A stretch of 64,000 nt of DNA from Mesorhizobium zhangyense (lineage in GTDB: Bacteria; Pseudomonadota; Alphaproteobacteria; Rhizobiales; Rhizobiaceae): assembly GCF_011045115.1 (NCBI RefSeq), contig NZ_JAAKZG010000001.1:62001-126000 (forward strand), read 5' to 3'. A program made the position numbers and the translations under genes. This document shows, one piece after another, positions 51,568-59,722 of the stretch. Position 1 is the first letter of the stretch. The number at the start of each line of letters is the position of its first letter. The notes beneath the pieces were generated by a model. The model had not been told where the DNA came from. It saw only the letters and a list, made by a program, of their open reading frames with translations, and searched no databases.

Positions 51568-52083
51568 TTACGTCAACTTTTTCAAGCCGGTTGTTGTTTC
51601 AATGAAATCGGCGATCACCGCGATGTCGTCGATGCCGAATACCGGGAGGCGTTCTCCCGACACCGGATGGTCAGCGGCGATGGCGACGATGTTGGGATCG
51701 TTCGCCGACAGGGGCGCTGTGTCTTTCGCTTCCAGCCGGCGCGTCTCGATCTTCTTGTGCGCCTCGCGCTTGTAGCCCTCGACCAGCACGATGTCGCAGG
51801 GCGAAAGGCGCGCCAGTATGGCGTCGAGCGAGGGCTCGTCTTCACTGGTCAGTTCATGCATCAGAGCCCAGCGCTTGCCGGAGACGATGGCGACTTCGCG
51901 GGCGCCGGCGGCACGATGGCGAAAGCTGTCGGTGCCCGGCTTGTCGATGTCGAACGCATGATGCGCGTGCTTGACCGTGGAAACGCGCCAGCCGCGCGCG
52001 GTCAATTCGGCCACGAGCCTTTCGGTCAGCGTGGTCTTGCCTGAATTCTTCCAGCCGGTGATGCCGAATACGCGCTGTGTCAA
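51568..52083 (-). CDS. mobB: Molybdopterin-guanine dinucleotide protein MobB
   Basis: A 171-residue P-loop GTPase: FGITGWKNSGKTTLTERL carries the Walker A motif, and TVKHAHHAFDIDKPGTDS is a MobB signature. It assists MobA in adding GMP to molybdopterin. Its ATG overlaps the mobA stop by ATGA, so they are translated together. It is the last gene of the EamA-MFS-mobA-mobB series. Confidence 0.93.
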   Translation of the reverse strand: MTQRVFGITGWKNSGKTTLTERLVAELTARGWRVSTVKHAHHAFDIDKPGTDSFRHRAAGAREVAIVSGKRWALMHELTSEDEPSLDAILARLSPCDIVLVEGYKREAHKKIETRRLEAKDTAPLSANDPNIVAIAADHPVSGERLPVFGIDDIAVIADFIETTTGLKKLT

Positions 52084-52703
52084 ATCATGGCCCGCACGAT
52101 CGCCTCGGCTTCCTGAAGTTCGCCGGGCGTGTTGATGTTGAAGAAGGGATCGACGATTTTTTCCGCAACGTCCAGCATCGGGAAATCGACCTCGACGAAA
52201 TCATGGCTTTCGATGAAGGCGCGCACGCGGAATTTATGCTGCCCGCCGAGAAAGACGAGAAGCTCGTCGTGCAGCGTAACGGGCCACAGCGCGAATGTCG
52301 GGTGCTGTTCTCCGTCCGAGCAAGCAACCGCAATCCGGCCTGCTTCGCCCTTTCTGGCCGCGTCGAGCTTTTCGCAAAGATTGGCGGGGAAGAAGGGTGT
52401 GTCGCCGGCAACCGTCAGGATATGGCTGGCGACGGGGCGTGCCCATTCCATTCCCGCCAGAATCCCGGCCAAAGGTCCGGCGCCTGCGGTGTCGGCAATG
52501 ACGGGAAGCCCGAAGCCGGCAAGGCGCGCCGGGTCGCCATTGGCGCTGATCGCCATTCGTCCGGTCTGTGGCGCAAGCCGCGAGATCACCTGCGACAGGA
52601 TCGTTCTGCCGCCCAGCGGGCGCAGCGTCTTGTCGCCACCGCCCATGCGCGTCGCGCGGCCGCCTGAAAGAATCAATCCCGCAATATCTTCCTGCACACT
52701 CAC
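52080..52703 (-). CDS. mobA: Molybdenum cofactor guanylyltransferase MobA
   Basis: A 207-residue nucleotidyltransferase with LILSGGRATRMGGGDKTLRP, the GTP-binding signature, and ILTVAGDTPFFPANL. It makes the MGD form of the molybdenum cofactor. The GTG at 52703 is preferred since it overlaps the stop of the MFS gene as GTGA and has AGGAAG 1-6 bp upstream; a second GTG at 52697 is possible. Note that the Cox-type enzyme normally uses the cytosine form (MCD), made by MocA. Confidence 0.92.
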   Translation of the reverse strand: MSVQEDIAGLILSGGRATRMGGGDKTLRPLGGRTILSQVISRLAPQTGRMAISANGDPARLAGFGLPVIADTAGAGPLAGILAGMEWARPVASHILTVAGDTPFFPANLCEKLDAARKGEAGRIAVACSDGEQHPTFALWPVTLHDELLVFLGGQHKFRVRAFIESHDFVEVDFPMLDVAEKIVDPFFNINTPGELQEAEAIVRAMI

Positions 52704-53908
52704 GCTTCCTTGCCCGGATGCCGCGACACCCACATCACATAAAGGGTGAACAGCGCGCCTGCCAGCGCCGAAAGCAGCATGACCCAAAGCAACGGGTAGG
52801 GGCCGGTCTCCGGCGTCAGCAGCGCACCTGCGACCACAGCAAGCACCGCGCCGCCGCCGATCTGCAGCGCGCCGCCAAGGCCGGACGCCGAGCCCGCCAG
52901 ATGGCTGCTGACGCTGACGATGCCGGCATTGGCGTTGGGCAGCGTAACGCCGTTGCCAACGCCAACGAAGAAGACAGGGCCGAACAGCGACAACGGATGG
53001 TTGTAGCCGGACCAGAACAGCGCGATCGACAGCATCATGCCCAGTACCGTCACGACATTGCCGTAGAGCATCATGCGGTTGATGCCGACCGTTCGCGAAA
53101 ACCTGCCCGACATGAAGTTGCCGAGCATGTAGCCGATCGAAACGATGGCGAAATACAGTCCGTATTGCGATGGCGTCAGGTGCAGGATTTCCGACGAGAT
53201 GTAAGGCCCGCCGCCGAGAAAGGCGAAGAAAACACCGGATGTGGAGGCGGCCGTCAGCGTATAGCCCCAGAAGCGCCGCGAGCCGACAACTTCCGGATAG
53301 GTGCGGAACTGCGCGGCAAAGCTCGACGATTTCTGCCGGTTCGTCTCACCGAGATCAAGCCAGACGATGGCGAAGGCGAACAACCCTGCCGCAAGCATCA
53401 GCAGGAAGGTAGCATGCCAGCCATAGAACTCGTCGAGGAAACCGCCGATAATCGGCCCTATCATCGGCACCAGGCTGGTGCCCATCGTGATGTAGCCGAT
53501 CTTGCTCGCCGCTTCGGCTGCCTCGACGGTATCGCGCACGATGGCGCGCGATAGCACCATGCCGGCTGCCGAACTCGCCTGAAGCAGGCGGCAGGCAAGC
53601 AGCAGCTCGATCGTCGGCGCATAGAGGGCCGCGACCGTGCCGAGAATGAAAAGCGCGAAGCAGAACAGCATCACCGGCCGCCGGCCGAAGCGATCGGATG
53701 CCGGCCCGATGAACAGTTGCAGGATGGCGGTGGCGGCGAGATAGAGCGAAACAGCCAGCTGCACGACGGCATATTCAGCGTCGAAATGCCTGGCCATGCC
53801 GGGCAGGGATGGCAGGAAGACGTTCATCGACAGCGTGCTGGCTGCTGCTGCCGTCACCAGCGTGAAGACATGCGGCGGCGTCGCCTTGTTCAGGAAGCCT
53901 GCCGCCAT
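52700..53908 (-). CDS. MFS transporter, Bcr/CflA drug-exporter type
   Basis: A 402-residue, 12-segment major-facilitator protein. Early residues have NVFLPSLPGMARHF, then GPASDRFGRRPVML (motif A) and CRLLQASSAAGMVLSRAIVRD (Bcr/CflA-like). It exports drugs or other small molecules by proton exchange. It is tightly linked: 9 bp after the EamA gene, and overlapping mobA by four bases, although its link with molybdenum cofactor synthesis is not evident. Confidence 0.9.
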   Translation of the reverse strand: MAAGFLNKATPPHVFTLVTAAAASTLSMNVFLPSLPGMARHFDAEYAVVQLAVSLYLAATAILQLFIGPASDRFGRRPVMLFCFALFILGTVAALYAPTIELLLACRLLQASSAAGMVLSRAIVRDTVEAAEAASKIGYITMGTSLVPMIGPIIGGFLDEFYGWHATFLLMLAAGLFAFAIVWLDLGETNRQKSSSFAAQFRTYPEVVGSRRFWGYTLTAASTSGVFFAFLGGGPYISSEILHLTPSQYGLYFAIVSIGYMLGNFMSGRFSRTVGINRMMLYGNVVTVLGMMLSIALFWSGYNHPLSLFGPVFFVGVGNGVTLPNANAGIVSVSSHLAGSASGLGGALQIGGGAVLAVVAGALLTPETGPYPLLWVMLLSALAGALFTLYVMWVSRHPGKEA

Positions 53909-53917
53909 ATCCCGAGC

Positions 53918-54838
53918 CTAGATGCCGTCCGGCGCCATCGCCGGGCCTGTGCTTTGCGCGGCTGGCGCGGTTTTTCCGGCGACCTGTTCGCGGTAGAGCG
54001 TATAGAGGCCGGAACCGACGATGATGGTCGCGCCGACGATCATCGCAATGTCGGGGACGTCGCCGAAGATCAGATAGCCAAGCACGATCGCCCAGAGCAG
54101 GGCCGTGTAGCGGAATGGTGCGATGAAGGAGATGTCGCCGGTGCGCATCGACATGATGACGAACTGGTAGCCGACCAGGACGAGAACTGCCGCAAGGCCG
54201 AGCAGCGCGATGTATTCGAACTCCATCGGCGTCCAGCCGCCGAGCGGCGTTATGAGCACTGCGCCGCACAGCATGATCACCGTGGCGGTGACTGCGGAAA
54301 CCAGAAGCGACGGGACGTGCGGCGGCAGGCGTCTGGTCGCGAGGTCGCGCAAGGCGCAGAAGGCAACCGAGACCAGCGCCGACAATGCGAAGACGTTGAA
54401 ACCCTCGAAGCCCGGCCTCACGATGATCATGACGCCGGCAAAGCCTGCGACGATCGCCAGCCAGCGGCGCCAGCCGACGCCTTCACCCAGAAACAGCGCC
54501 GCGCCCATCGTCACCGCGAGCGGCAGGGCCTGAAGCACGGCCGAGACATTGGCGATGGGCAGGTGCTGGAGCGCGATCAGGAAGAAGATCGTGCCGCCGA
54601 GCTCGCCCAGGACGCGAAGGCCGATCATTGGGTGGAATATCAGCCGCGGCATCTTCAGCGCGCCCTGGTGCCAGGCAAGCAGGGTGATCAGCGCGGTCGC
54701 GAACAGCCCACGGACGAGGATCACCTGGCCGAAATTCATGTGCATCGACGCCAGTTTGATCAACGCGTCGTTGCATGTGAACCCGGCCATCGACACCACC
54801 ATGAACATGGCGCCGCGAAGGTTGGGAGAAAGTGCCAA
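53918..54838 (-). CDS. EamA/DMT-family transporter
   Basis: A 306-residue protein with ten membrane segments in two EamA repeats (MFMVVSMAGFTCNDALIKLA at the start, then EYIALLGLAAVLVLVGYQFV and APFRYTALLWAIVLGYLIFG). It is a drug/metabolite transporter with an unknown substrate. It is the first gene of the EamA-MFS-mobA-mobB series; the 263-bp upstream gap holds the promoter. Confidence 0.88.
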   Translation of the reverse strand: MALSPNLRGAMFMVVSMAGFTCNDALIKLASMHMNFGQVILVRGLFATALITLLAWHQGALKMPRLIFHPMIGLRVLGELGGTIFFLIALQHLPIANVSAVLQALPLAVTMGAALFLGEGVGWRRWLAIVAGFAGVMIIVRPGFEGFNVFALSALVSVAFCALRDLATRRLPPHVPSLLVSAVTATVIMLCGAVLITPLGGWTPMEFEYIALLGLAAVLVLVGYQFVIMSMRTGDISFIAPFRYTALLWAIVLGYLIFGDVPDIAMIVGATIIVGSGLYTLYREQVAGKTAPAAQSTGPAMAPDGI

Positions 54839-55101
54839 GGCGTTTCCGATTCTTTATTGTTAGGCAAAGGATGTAACATCCGGTGCCGAAACAGCAATGC
54901 CAAAGCGCTGGGCCACCGGAGAGTTCGGCCAGTGCTGCCATTGCAAGAGGTCACGAACGGAGGTTTGCCGGCTAAATTTTCCTGCTGTCACGAGCGGCAG
55001 GCAGCAGGGTCGGCTTGGCGTGGTGGTCGTTCCTTGAATTTACCCCACGATGGCGACTATCGTGACCATGAGCGGGGCAGGAATTCGAGGACATAAATCC
55101 A

Positions 55102-55524
55102 ATGACTCCATCCGAACAGATCGACCAGTTGATCGCAAAACTCGACGACTGGCGCGGCAAGACGCTCGCCAGCCTCCGCAGGAGCATCCTCGAGGCCGAC
55201 GTAGAGATCATCGAGGAATTGAAGTGGATGGGAAGCCCGGTATGGTCCCGCGACGGCATTATCGCTGTCGGCAACGCCCACAAGGACAAGGTGAAGCTCA
55301 CCTTTTCCCACGGTGCGAGCCTCCCGGACCCCGACAAGCTCTTCAACGCGGGCTTCGGCGGCAAGGTGTGGCGGGCGATCGATGTTTTCGAGGGCGACAC
55401 GATCGATGAGAACGCTCTGAAAAACCTCGTCCGCGCCGCGATCGAGTTCAATCAGGCCAAGAAGAAGACCAAGAAAGCGCCGGCGGGCAGCAGGGCGAAG
55501 GCTCAAACAAGGAAGGAAGCCTGA
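55102..55524 (+). CDS. DUF1801 domain protein
   Basis: A 140-residue soluble protein with the DUF1801 fold (YdhG-like): EIIEELKWMGSPVWSRDGII, then KDKVKLTFSHGASLPDP. The C-terminal tail is Lys/Ala/Arg-rich. The domain resembles frataxin-like folds, and its function is unknown. It converges with the hydrolase gene 55543-56241 over an 18-bp gap. Confidence 0.82.
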   Translation: MTPSEQIDQLIAKLDDWRGKTLASLRRSILEADVEIIEELKWMGSPVWSRDGIIAVGNAHKDKVKLTFSHGASLPDPDKLFNAGFGGKVWRAIDVFEGDTIDENALKNLVRAAIEFNQAKKKTKKAPAGSRAKAQTRKEA

Positions 55525-55542
55525 AGCTGCGCTTTCGCAGGT

Positions 55543-56241
55543 CTAGGCAGCTTCGACCAGAAGGTCAGCCAGTTCCTGCGGCTTGTCGATGCCGACATCA
55601 TGGCCGCAGGCGACCTGCCTGACGGTCCAGCTCGGGTCCTTTCCCAAAGCCTCAGCGGTCTGGCCGAACGGGCTCTCCCAGCCGGTGGCCTGGATATAGG
55701 TTTTCTTCGGTACGCGCTGGTAGGCGCCGGTAACGCGGAGCTTTTCCTTCAGCGATGCGGTTGGGTGCGGCGTCGCTTTGGCGTCGACCCAGGCGCGGTC
55801 TTTTTCATCAAGATAGTCGCCCTTTGAGGTCGGCGGAGCGGGGATCGTTTCGCCGACGAGTTCCCAGTCTTCGGCGAAATCGGCGAAGGACTGGCCATCT
55901 GCGGGTATGAACGCGTCGAGATAGACGATCGAGGCGATGCGCTCGCCGATCCTTTCGGCCACCCCGGTTATGACGATGCCGGAATAGGAATGCCCGACCA
56001 GCACGATATTATCGAGGTCCTTCCACAGCACCTCGTTGACGACGTCGTTGACATGGGTGGTGAGGTTTATGTCCGGTCCTGCAAGGTGCGAACGCTCGCC
56101 AAGCCCGCTCAGCGTCGGCGCGAAGACACGGTGACCCTTGGCCGTCAGCAGATCGGCAACCCGCATCATCGACCAACTGCCCGCCCATGCGCCATGCACG
56201 AGCACAAAGGTAGCGCGCCCGTTCTTCTTTGAGTCGGTCAT
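55543..56241 (-). CDS. Alpha/beta hydrolase
   Basis: A 232-residue hydrolase: FVLVHGAWAGSWSMMRVADL, the nucleophile elbow VGHSYSGIVITGV, and the C-terminal VACGHDVGIDKPQELADLL, which gives the His. The type resembles methylesterase/hydroxynitrile-lyase-like enzymes (EstC). The ATG at 56241 starts immediately before the domain. It is the last of three same-strand genes (glutathione transferase, DUF899, hydrolase) that face away from the HxlR regulator. Confidence 0.85.
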   Translation of the reverse strand: MTDSKKNGRATFVLVHGAWAGSWSMMRVADLLTAKGHRVFAPTLSGLGERSHLAGPDINLTTHVNDVVNEVLWKDLDNIVLVGHSYSGIVITGVAERIGERIASIVYLDAFIPADGQSFADFAEDWELVGETIPAPPTSKGDYLDEKDRAWVDAKATPHPTASLKEKLRVTGAYQRVPKKTYIQATGWESPFGQTAEALGKDPSWTVRQVACGHDVGIDKPQELADLLVEAA

Positions 56242-56275
56242 TTCATCTTCCCGATATGGATTTGAATTCGCTGGC

Positions 56276-56947
56276 TTACGAGCCCTGTCGGCCCAGCGGT
56301 GCAAGGTCGAGATAATGCAGGACCGGCACCAATGGCTCCAGCCCGCGTGCATAGGTCGAATAGCTGTGCAGGATCCGGTCTTCGTCGCGGAGGAAGACGC
56401 TGAGGCCCGGCAGTTCGGTGCCCCACTGGTCCCAGGCACCTTTCGCGGCCTCGAACTCGGCCTTGCCACGGTAGTTGATCTCGATAGGCGCGATCTTTTC
56501 GTCCAGCGTGACGTGGAAATCGTAGTTGAAGTCGCTGCCGAAGGACGAATACCACGGCACGGTCCAGCCCATCTTCTGCTTGTAGCCGGAGAGCTTCTCG
56601 AAAGGTGCGCGCGAGACCATCGCCAGTGTGGTTTCGCGTTTATGCAGTTCGGACAGATCCGGCAGGCTGTTGGCGAAGCTGGTGCAGCCGTGGCAGCCAT
56701 TCTCCCACTCCGGGTCGAACATGAAGTGGTAGATGAGGAGCTGGCGCCGGCCCTCAAACAGGTCGGCGAGGCTCGTCTTGCCGTTCGGGCCGTCGAAGAG
56801 ATAGTCCTTCTCGACCAGTTCCATCGGTAAGGCGCGGCGTTCGGCGTTCAGTGCATCGCGCGCCTTCGACATTTCCTTCTCGCGGGCGAGCAGCCGCTTG
56901 CGCGCTGCCACCCATTCGCCGTGCGGGACAATTTTCTGCGCTTCCAT
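56276..56947 (-). CDS. DUF899 thioredoxin-like protein
   Basis: A 223-residue thioredoxin-fold protein of the DUF899 family: MELVEKDYLFDGPNGKTSLA, then FMFDPEWENGCHGCTSFAN with a redox-type CxxC, and WYSSFGSDFNYDFHVTLDE. Its role is not established. It lies 18 bp downstream of the glutathione transferase gene, so the two are in one transcript, possibly dealing with electrophile or oxidative stress. Confidence 0.88.
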   Translation of the reverse strand: MEAQKIVPHGEWVAARKRLLAREKEMSKARDALNAERRALPMELVEKDYLFDGPNGKTSLADLFEGRRQLLIYHFMFDPEWENGCHGCTSFANSLPDLSELHKRETTLAMVSRAPFEKLSGYKQKMGWTVPWYSSFGSDFNYDFHVTLDEKIAPIEINYRGKAEFEAAKGAWDQWGTELPGLSVFLRDEDRILHSYSTYARGLEPLVPVLHYLDLAPLGRQGS

Positions 56948-56965
56948 GTCTGTCTCCTTTCGAAT

Positions 56966-57625
56966 TCAGTTCAGGTTCTGCGTCGGGAACATATGGAAAT
57001 AGGGCTTGGCCTCCTTCAGCACGCGGGCGAAGGACGAGCGGTTCAACAGCCGGTCGAAATAGGCGGCCATGTGCTTGTGCGTCGCGGCGAAGGGCTCGAC
57101 CTTTTCGGCATAGAACAGCGCCGGTGCCGCCGCGCAGTCGGCCATAGTGAAGGCATCGCCCATCGCCCATGTCCGCGAGGCCATGTCGCGCTCGATCATG
57201 CCATAGGCGGTTCGAAGCGTTGCGCGCGCCTGCTCGACGCCGAAGGCATCGTGCTGGCCTGCCGGGCGAATGCGGTCGACGACGATCTTCTGCATCGGCT
57301 CCTGCACATAGAGATCGTAAAAACGGTCGGCGAGGCGGGTGCGCCAGGCCTCTTCGGGGTCATAGGGCACGAACCGCACCGCGCCGGGATAATACCGGTC
57401 CAGATACTCGATGATGATGGTCGATTCCGGCACGATGCGGTCGCGGGCGGCGTCGCGCAGCACCGGCATCTTGCCGACCGGCCACAATTCCCTGAACTCC
57501 GCGCTGGAGCTTTCGTCACCGAGATCGACCAGCACCGTCTCGAACGGGGTGTCGTTTTCGTATAGCGCGATCAGAGGCTTGTGGCAGAAGGAGGCGAGGG
57601 GATGGAAATGATAGGTGAGTGACAT
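56966..57625 (-). CDS. Glutathione S-transferase
   Basis: A 219-residue glutathione transferase with LASFCHKPLIALYENDTPFE, WPVGKMPVLRD and ESTIIIEYLDRYYPG, then a helical C-terminal domain. It is the first gene of a three-gene series and diverges from the HxlR regulator over a 126-bp region, so it is the probable regulated target. The substrate is unknown. Confidence 0.88.
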   Translation of the reverse strand: MSLTYHFHPLASFCHKPLIALYENDTPFETVLVDLGDESSSAEFRELWPVGKMPVLRDAARDRIVPESTIIIEYLDRYYPGAVRFVPYDPEEAWRTRLADRFYDLYVQEPMQKIVVDRIRPAGQHDAFGVEQARATLRTAYGMIERDMASRTWAMGDAFTMADCAAAPALFYAEKVEPFAATHKHMAAYFDRLLNRSSFARVLKEAKPYFHMFPTQNLN

Positions 57626-57751
57626 GGAATCGCTTTCTCCTGTCGACCGTCAGCTCGCGCCGGTACATCAAATAGTGATTGTATTTAGCAACCAGTTGAA
57701 CGATAATTGCACTGCTATGGAATTGCAACCGGTTTTTCGGAGAATTTTTTG
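57626..57751. promoter_or_regulatory. Divergent glutathione transferase/HxlR promoter region
   Basis: This 126-bp gap is AT-richer than its surroundings and contains repeated words suited to a regulator: GCAACC(A/G)GTT occurs twice, AATTGCA occurs twice, and TTGTATTTAGCAA lies between. HxlR-type proteins bind such divergent regions. GGAGA upstream of 57752 is the HxlR ribosome site. Confidence 0.5.
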
Positions 57752-58267
57752 ATGGACGCTGCTCATCGCTCGGGCTGCCCGATAAACCTCTCGCTCGAAG
57801 TGTTCGGCGACAAATGGAGCCTGCTGATCCTGCGCGACATGATCTTCGGCGGCAAACGCCACTTTCGCGAGCTTCTGCGGTCGGAAGAGGGCATTTCGTC
57901 CAACATCCTCGCCGACCGCATGAAGATGCTGCTGGAAGAAGGCATGCTCACCAAGACCGACGACCCGAGCCACAAGCAGAAAGCGATCTACAGCCTGACA
58001 GAGAAGGCGATCGAATTGGTGCCGATCATGGCCCACCTCGGCGCGTGGGGCCGCAAATGGCTCCCCGTCAGCGAAGATCTCAGCATCCGCGCGCGGCTTC
58101 TGGAGGAGGGCGGGCTGCCGATGTGGGAGAAATTCATGGCCGAGCTGCGCGTCGAGCAGCTTGGCGCACCGAACACCATCTCCGGCCCGACCGTGCGCCA
58201 GACGCTGCAGGCGGCCTATCTGGAAGTGGTCGCGCGGCAGCAGGCGGAGCGGGCCACAGCGAACTGA
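57752..58267 (+). CDS. HxlR-family transcriptional regulator
   Basis: A 171-residue winged-helix regulator: SGCPINLSLEVFGDKWSLLI with the conserved Cys, then FRELLRSEEGISSNILADRM, the recognition part. Many members sense reactive electrophiles or oxidants through the N-terminal Cys. The C-terminal 60 residues extend beyond the minimal domain. It diverges from glutathione transferase, DUF899 and hydrolase genes, which suggests control of a detoxification set. Confidence 0.9.
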   Translation: MDAAHRSGCPINLSLEVFGDKWSLLILRDMIFGGKRHFRELLRSEEGISSNILADRMKMLLEEGMLTKTDDPSHKQKAIYSLTEKAIELVPIMAHLGAWGRKWLPVSEDLSIRARLLEEGGLPMWEKFMAELRVEQLGAPNTISGPTVRQTLQAAYLEVVARQQAERATAN

Positions 58268-58396
58268 GGCAACTGCCGTCCAGCGGCTGGGTGCGCGATC
58301 AATTCGGCTTGTTCATGGCTTGAGACTCGATCAGAACCGATCCAGTCTGAGATTCCGCACCGGGTTTATAATTGCGGACTTTGCCGTGGGGGGCTG

Positions 58397-58801
58397 ATGA
58401 AAGAGCGCGCGAAAAAACCAAAGCTGTACATCGGAGGCTGCCTTTGCGGCGCTGTTCGCTTCGAGGCGACCGGCCCGGCTGAAAAGCCGCATACCTGCTC
58501 CTGCCGCATGTGCCAGCGCCACACCGGTGCATTGACGGCGCCCTGGGTCGAGTTTCCAAGCGACCGGGTGACGTGGACCGGACCCGCCGGCAAGCCGTCC
58601 GTCTATCGCTCGTCGGACTATTCCAGCCGCGCCTTCTGCCCCACCTGCGGCAGCTCCCTCGGCGCCATCGACGACAAGCCGGTTGTCGCCCTGTTGCTCG
58701 GAGCCTTCGACAAGCCCGCAGCGAAAGAGCTGATGCCCGCCTATCACACCAACCGAGGCGGACGGCCGAAATGGTGGCATGTGGAGGTGGGCGCGGGGTA
58801 G
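58397..58801 (+). CDS. GFA-family zinc-binding protein
   Basis: A 134-residue protein of the glutathione-dependent formaldehyde-activating (GFA/CENP-V) fold: GGCLCGAVRFEATG, CSCRMCQRHTGAL and FCPTCGSSLG give the cysteines for two zinc sites. It may bind glutathione adducts, but the activity of most family members is unproven. It starts 130 bp after the HxlR gene and ends at the edge of the gene-poor, palindrome-rich stretch. Confidence 0.88.
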   Translation: MKERAKKPKLYIGGCLCGAVRFEATGPAEKPHTCSCRMCQRHTGALTAPWVEFPSDRVTWTGPAGKPSVYRSSDYSSRAFCPTCGSSLGAIDDKPVVALLLGAFDKPAAKELMPAYHTNRGGRPKWWHVEVGAG

Positions 58802-58928
58802 GAGGTGCGGCCGCGTGGAGCGTTGGGTCTGCGCGTTTCGCTTCGCTCATGCTCGACCCTGAATGACAAAGTGAGGGCGGCGCTTCCAGCACCAACCTCG
58901 GCGATTAGCGGTACCAACCATTAAGTTC

Positions 58929-59110
58929 GTCTTCCCGGAAACCGGAGCGAAGCGCAGGTTATCCGGGATCCATTGGCCGCAGCATCGTCAGGCGCGGCCC
59001 GGTCCTTGCCTTGGGGTTGGTCAGGACCACTGTGCGAACTCAGTACCCGGCCGTGGTGGTCAATGGGTCCCGGATAACCTGCGCTTCGCTCCGGTTTCCG
59101 GGATGACGAC
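58929..59110. repeat. Large palindrome with 85-bp spacer
   Basis: The left arm 58929-58975 (starting GTCTTCCCGGAAACCGGAGC) pairs with the right arm 59061-59110 (ending CTCCGGTTTCCGGGATGACG) over about 47 bp with few mismatches. Between them lie 85 bp without evident function. It has the look of a dispersed intergenic repeat. Confidence 0.8.
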
Positions 59111-59555
59111 GGTGAGGTTTTTGCTTCGCTCAAGGGTTTGAAGGTGTGGAAAGATTTTCAACCGATTTCCACCCAACCTATTGTTTCTATTCACACCGCA
59201 CATTTTTCTTCCCTCAATCTATCCCCCTCTTTCCGACCTCCCACATACTTCCCTCGCAAATCCGCTTCCAAACGGGATTCCTGGTGCGCACCGGGTATCA
59301 GGGGGAAGCGTCGGCGTCCGGGCTGGTGGTGCTGCGGTAGCACTGCTGGGTGATGAACCCCTAAGCCCGGGTCCTTGGCTACGGCTGGCCACGCGAATGT
59401 GGAGGCGACTGAGCGGGACAAGAGCGCTGGCGGGGCGCAATGGCTGCGCCACGAATTTACAAACATAGGAAGGCAAGGCCTTTGCGCCCCGCATTCCCGA
59501 GTTCTTTGACAATGGCCAGATGCGAAAGCAGGCGTGGCGATGATGAAGCGCGCCT

Positions 59556-59707
59556 CACCTTCTCCCCTTGTGGGAGAAGGTGGCCGACCCGAAGGGGAGG
59601 TCGGATGAGGGGTGTTGGACGGAGCGCAGACGCTGGAGTTTCTTCCAGCACCCCTCATCCGTCTTGGCGCTGCGCGCCAATCCACCTTCTTCCACAAGGG
59701 GAGAAGG
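59556..59707. repeat. Multi-part palindrome next to moaA
   Basis: CACCTTCTCCCCTTGTGGGA (from 59556) is itself a hairpin and also pairs with CCACCTTCTTCC...AAGGGGAGAAGG (59682-59707). Inside, GGATGAGGGGTG pairs with CACCCCTCATCC (59649-59660). This nested form is common in rhizobial intergenic spaces. It stands just after the moaA stop and could end that transcript. Confidence 0.8.
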
Positions 59708-59722
59708 AAAGGAGCCCGACCT

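Larger units (their letters stand above)
58802..59722. other. Gene-poor stretch rich in palindromes
   Basis: This 920-bp stretch between the GFA gene and moaA has no reading frame that I can defend. It holds two large palindromes (58929-59110 and 59556-59707). Between them lies 59130-59550, of which 59150-59270 is pyrimidine-rich and 59270-59470 is GC-rich with short frames in several directions. That part may be a degraded repeat or gene remnant, but no family is recognised. Confidence 0.6.

Noticed and set aside
53717-55096. A 459-codon plus-strand frame across the MFS and EamA genes
   Set aside because: Its product is a low-complexity His/Arg/Asp-rich sequence typical of antisense frames, and the minus-strand genes are real transporters.
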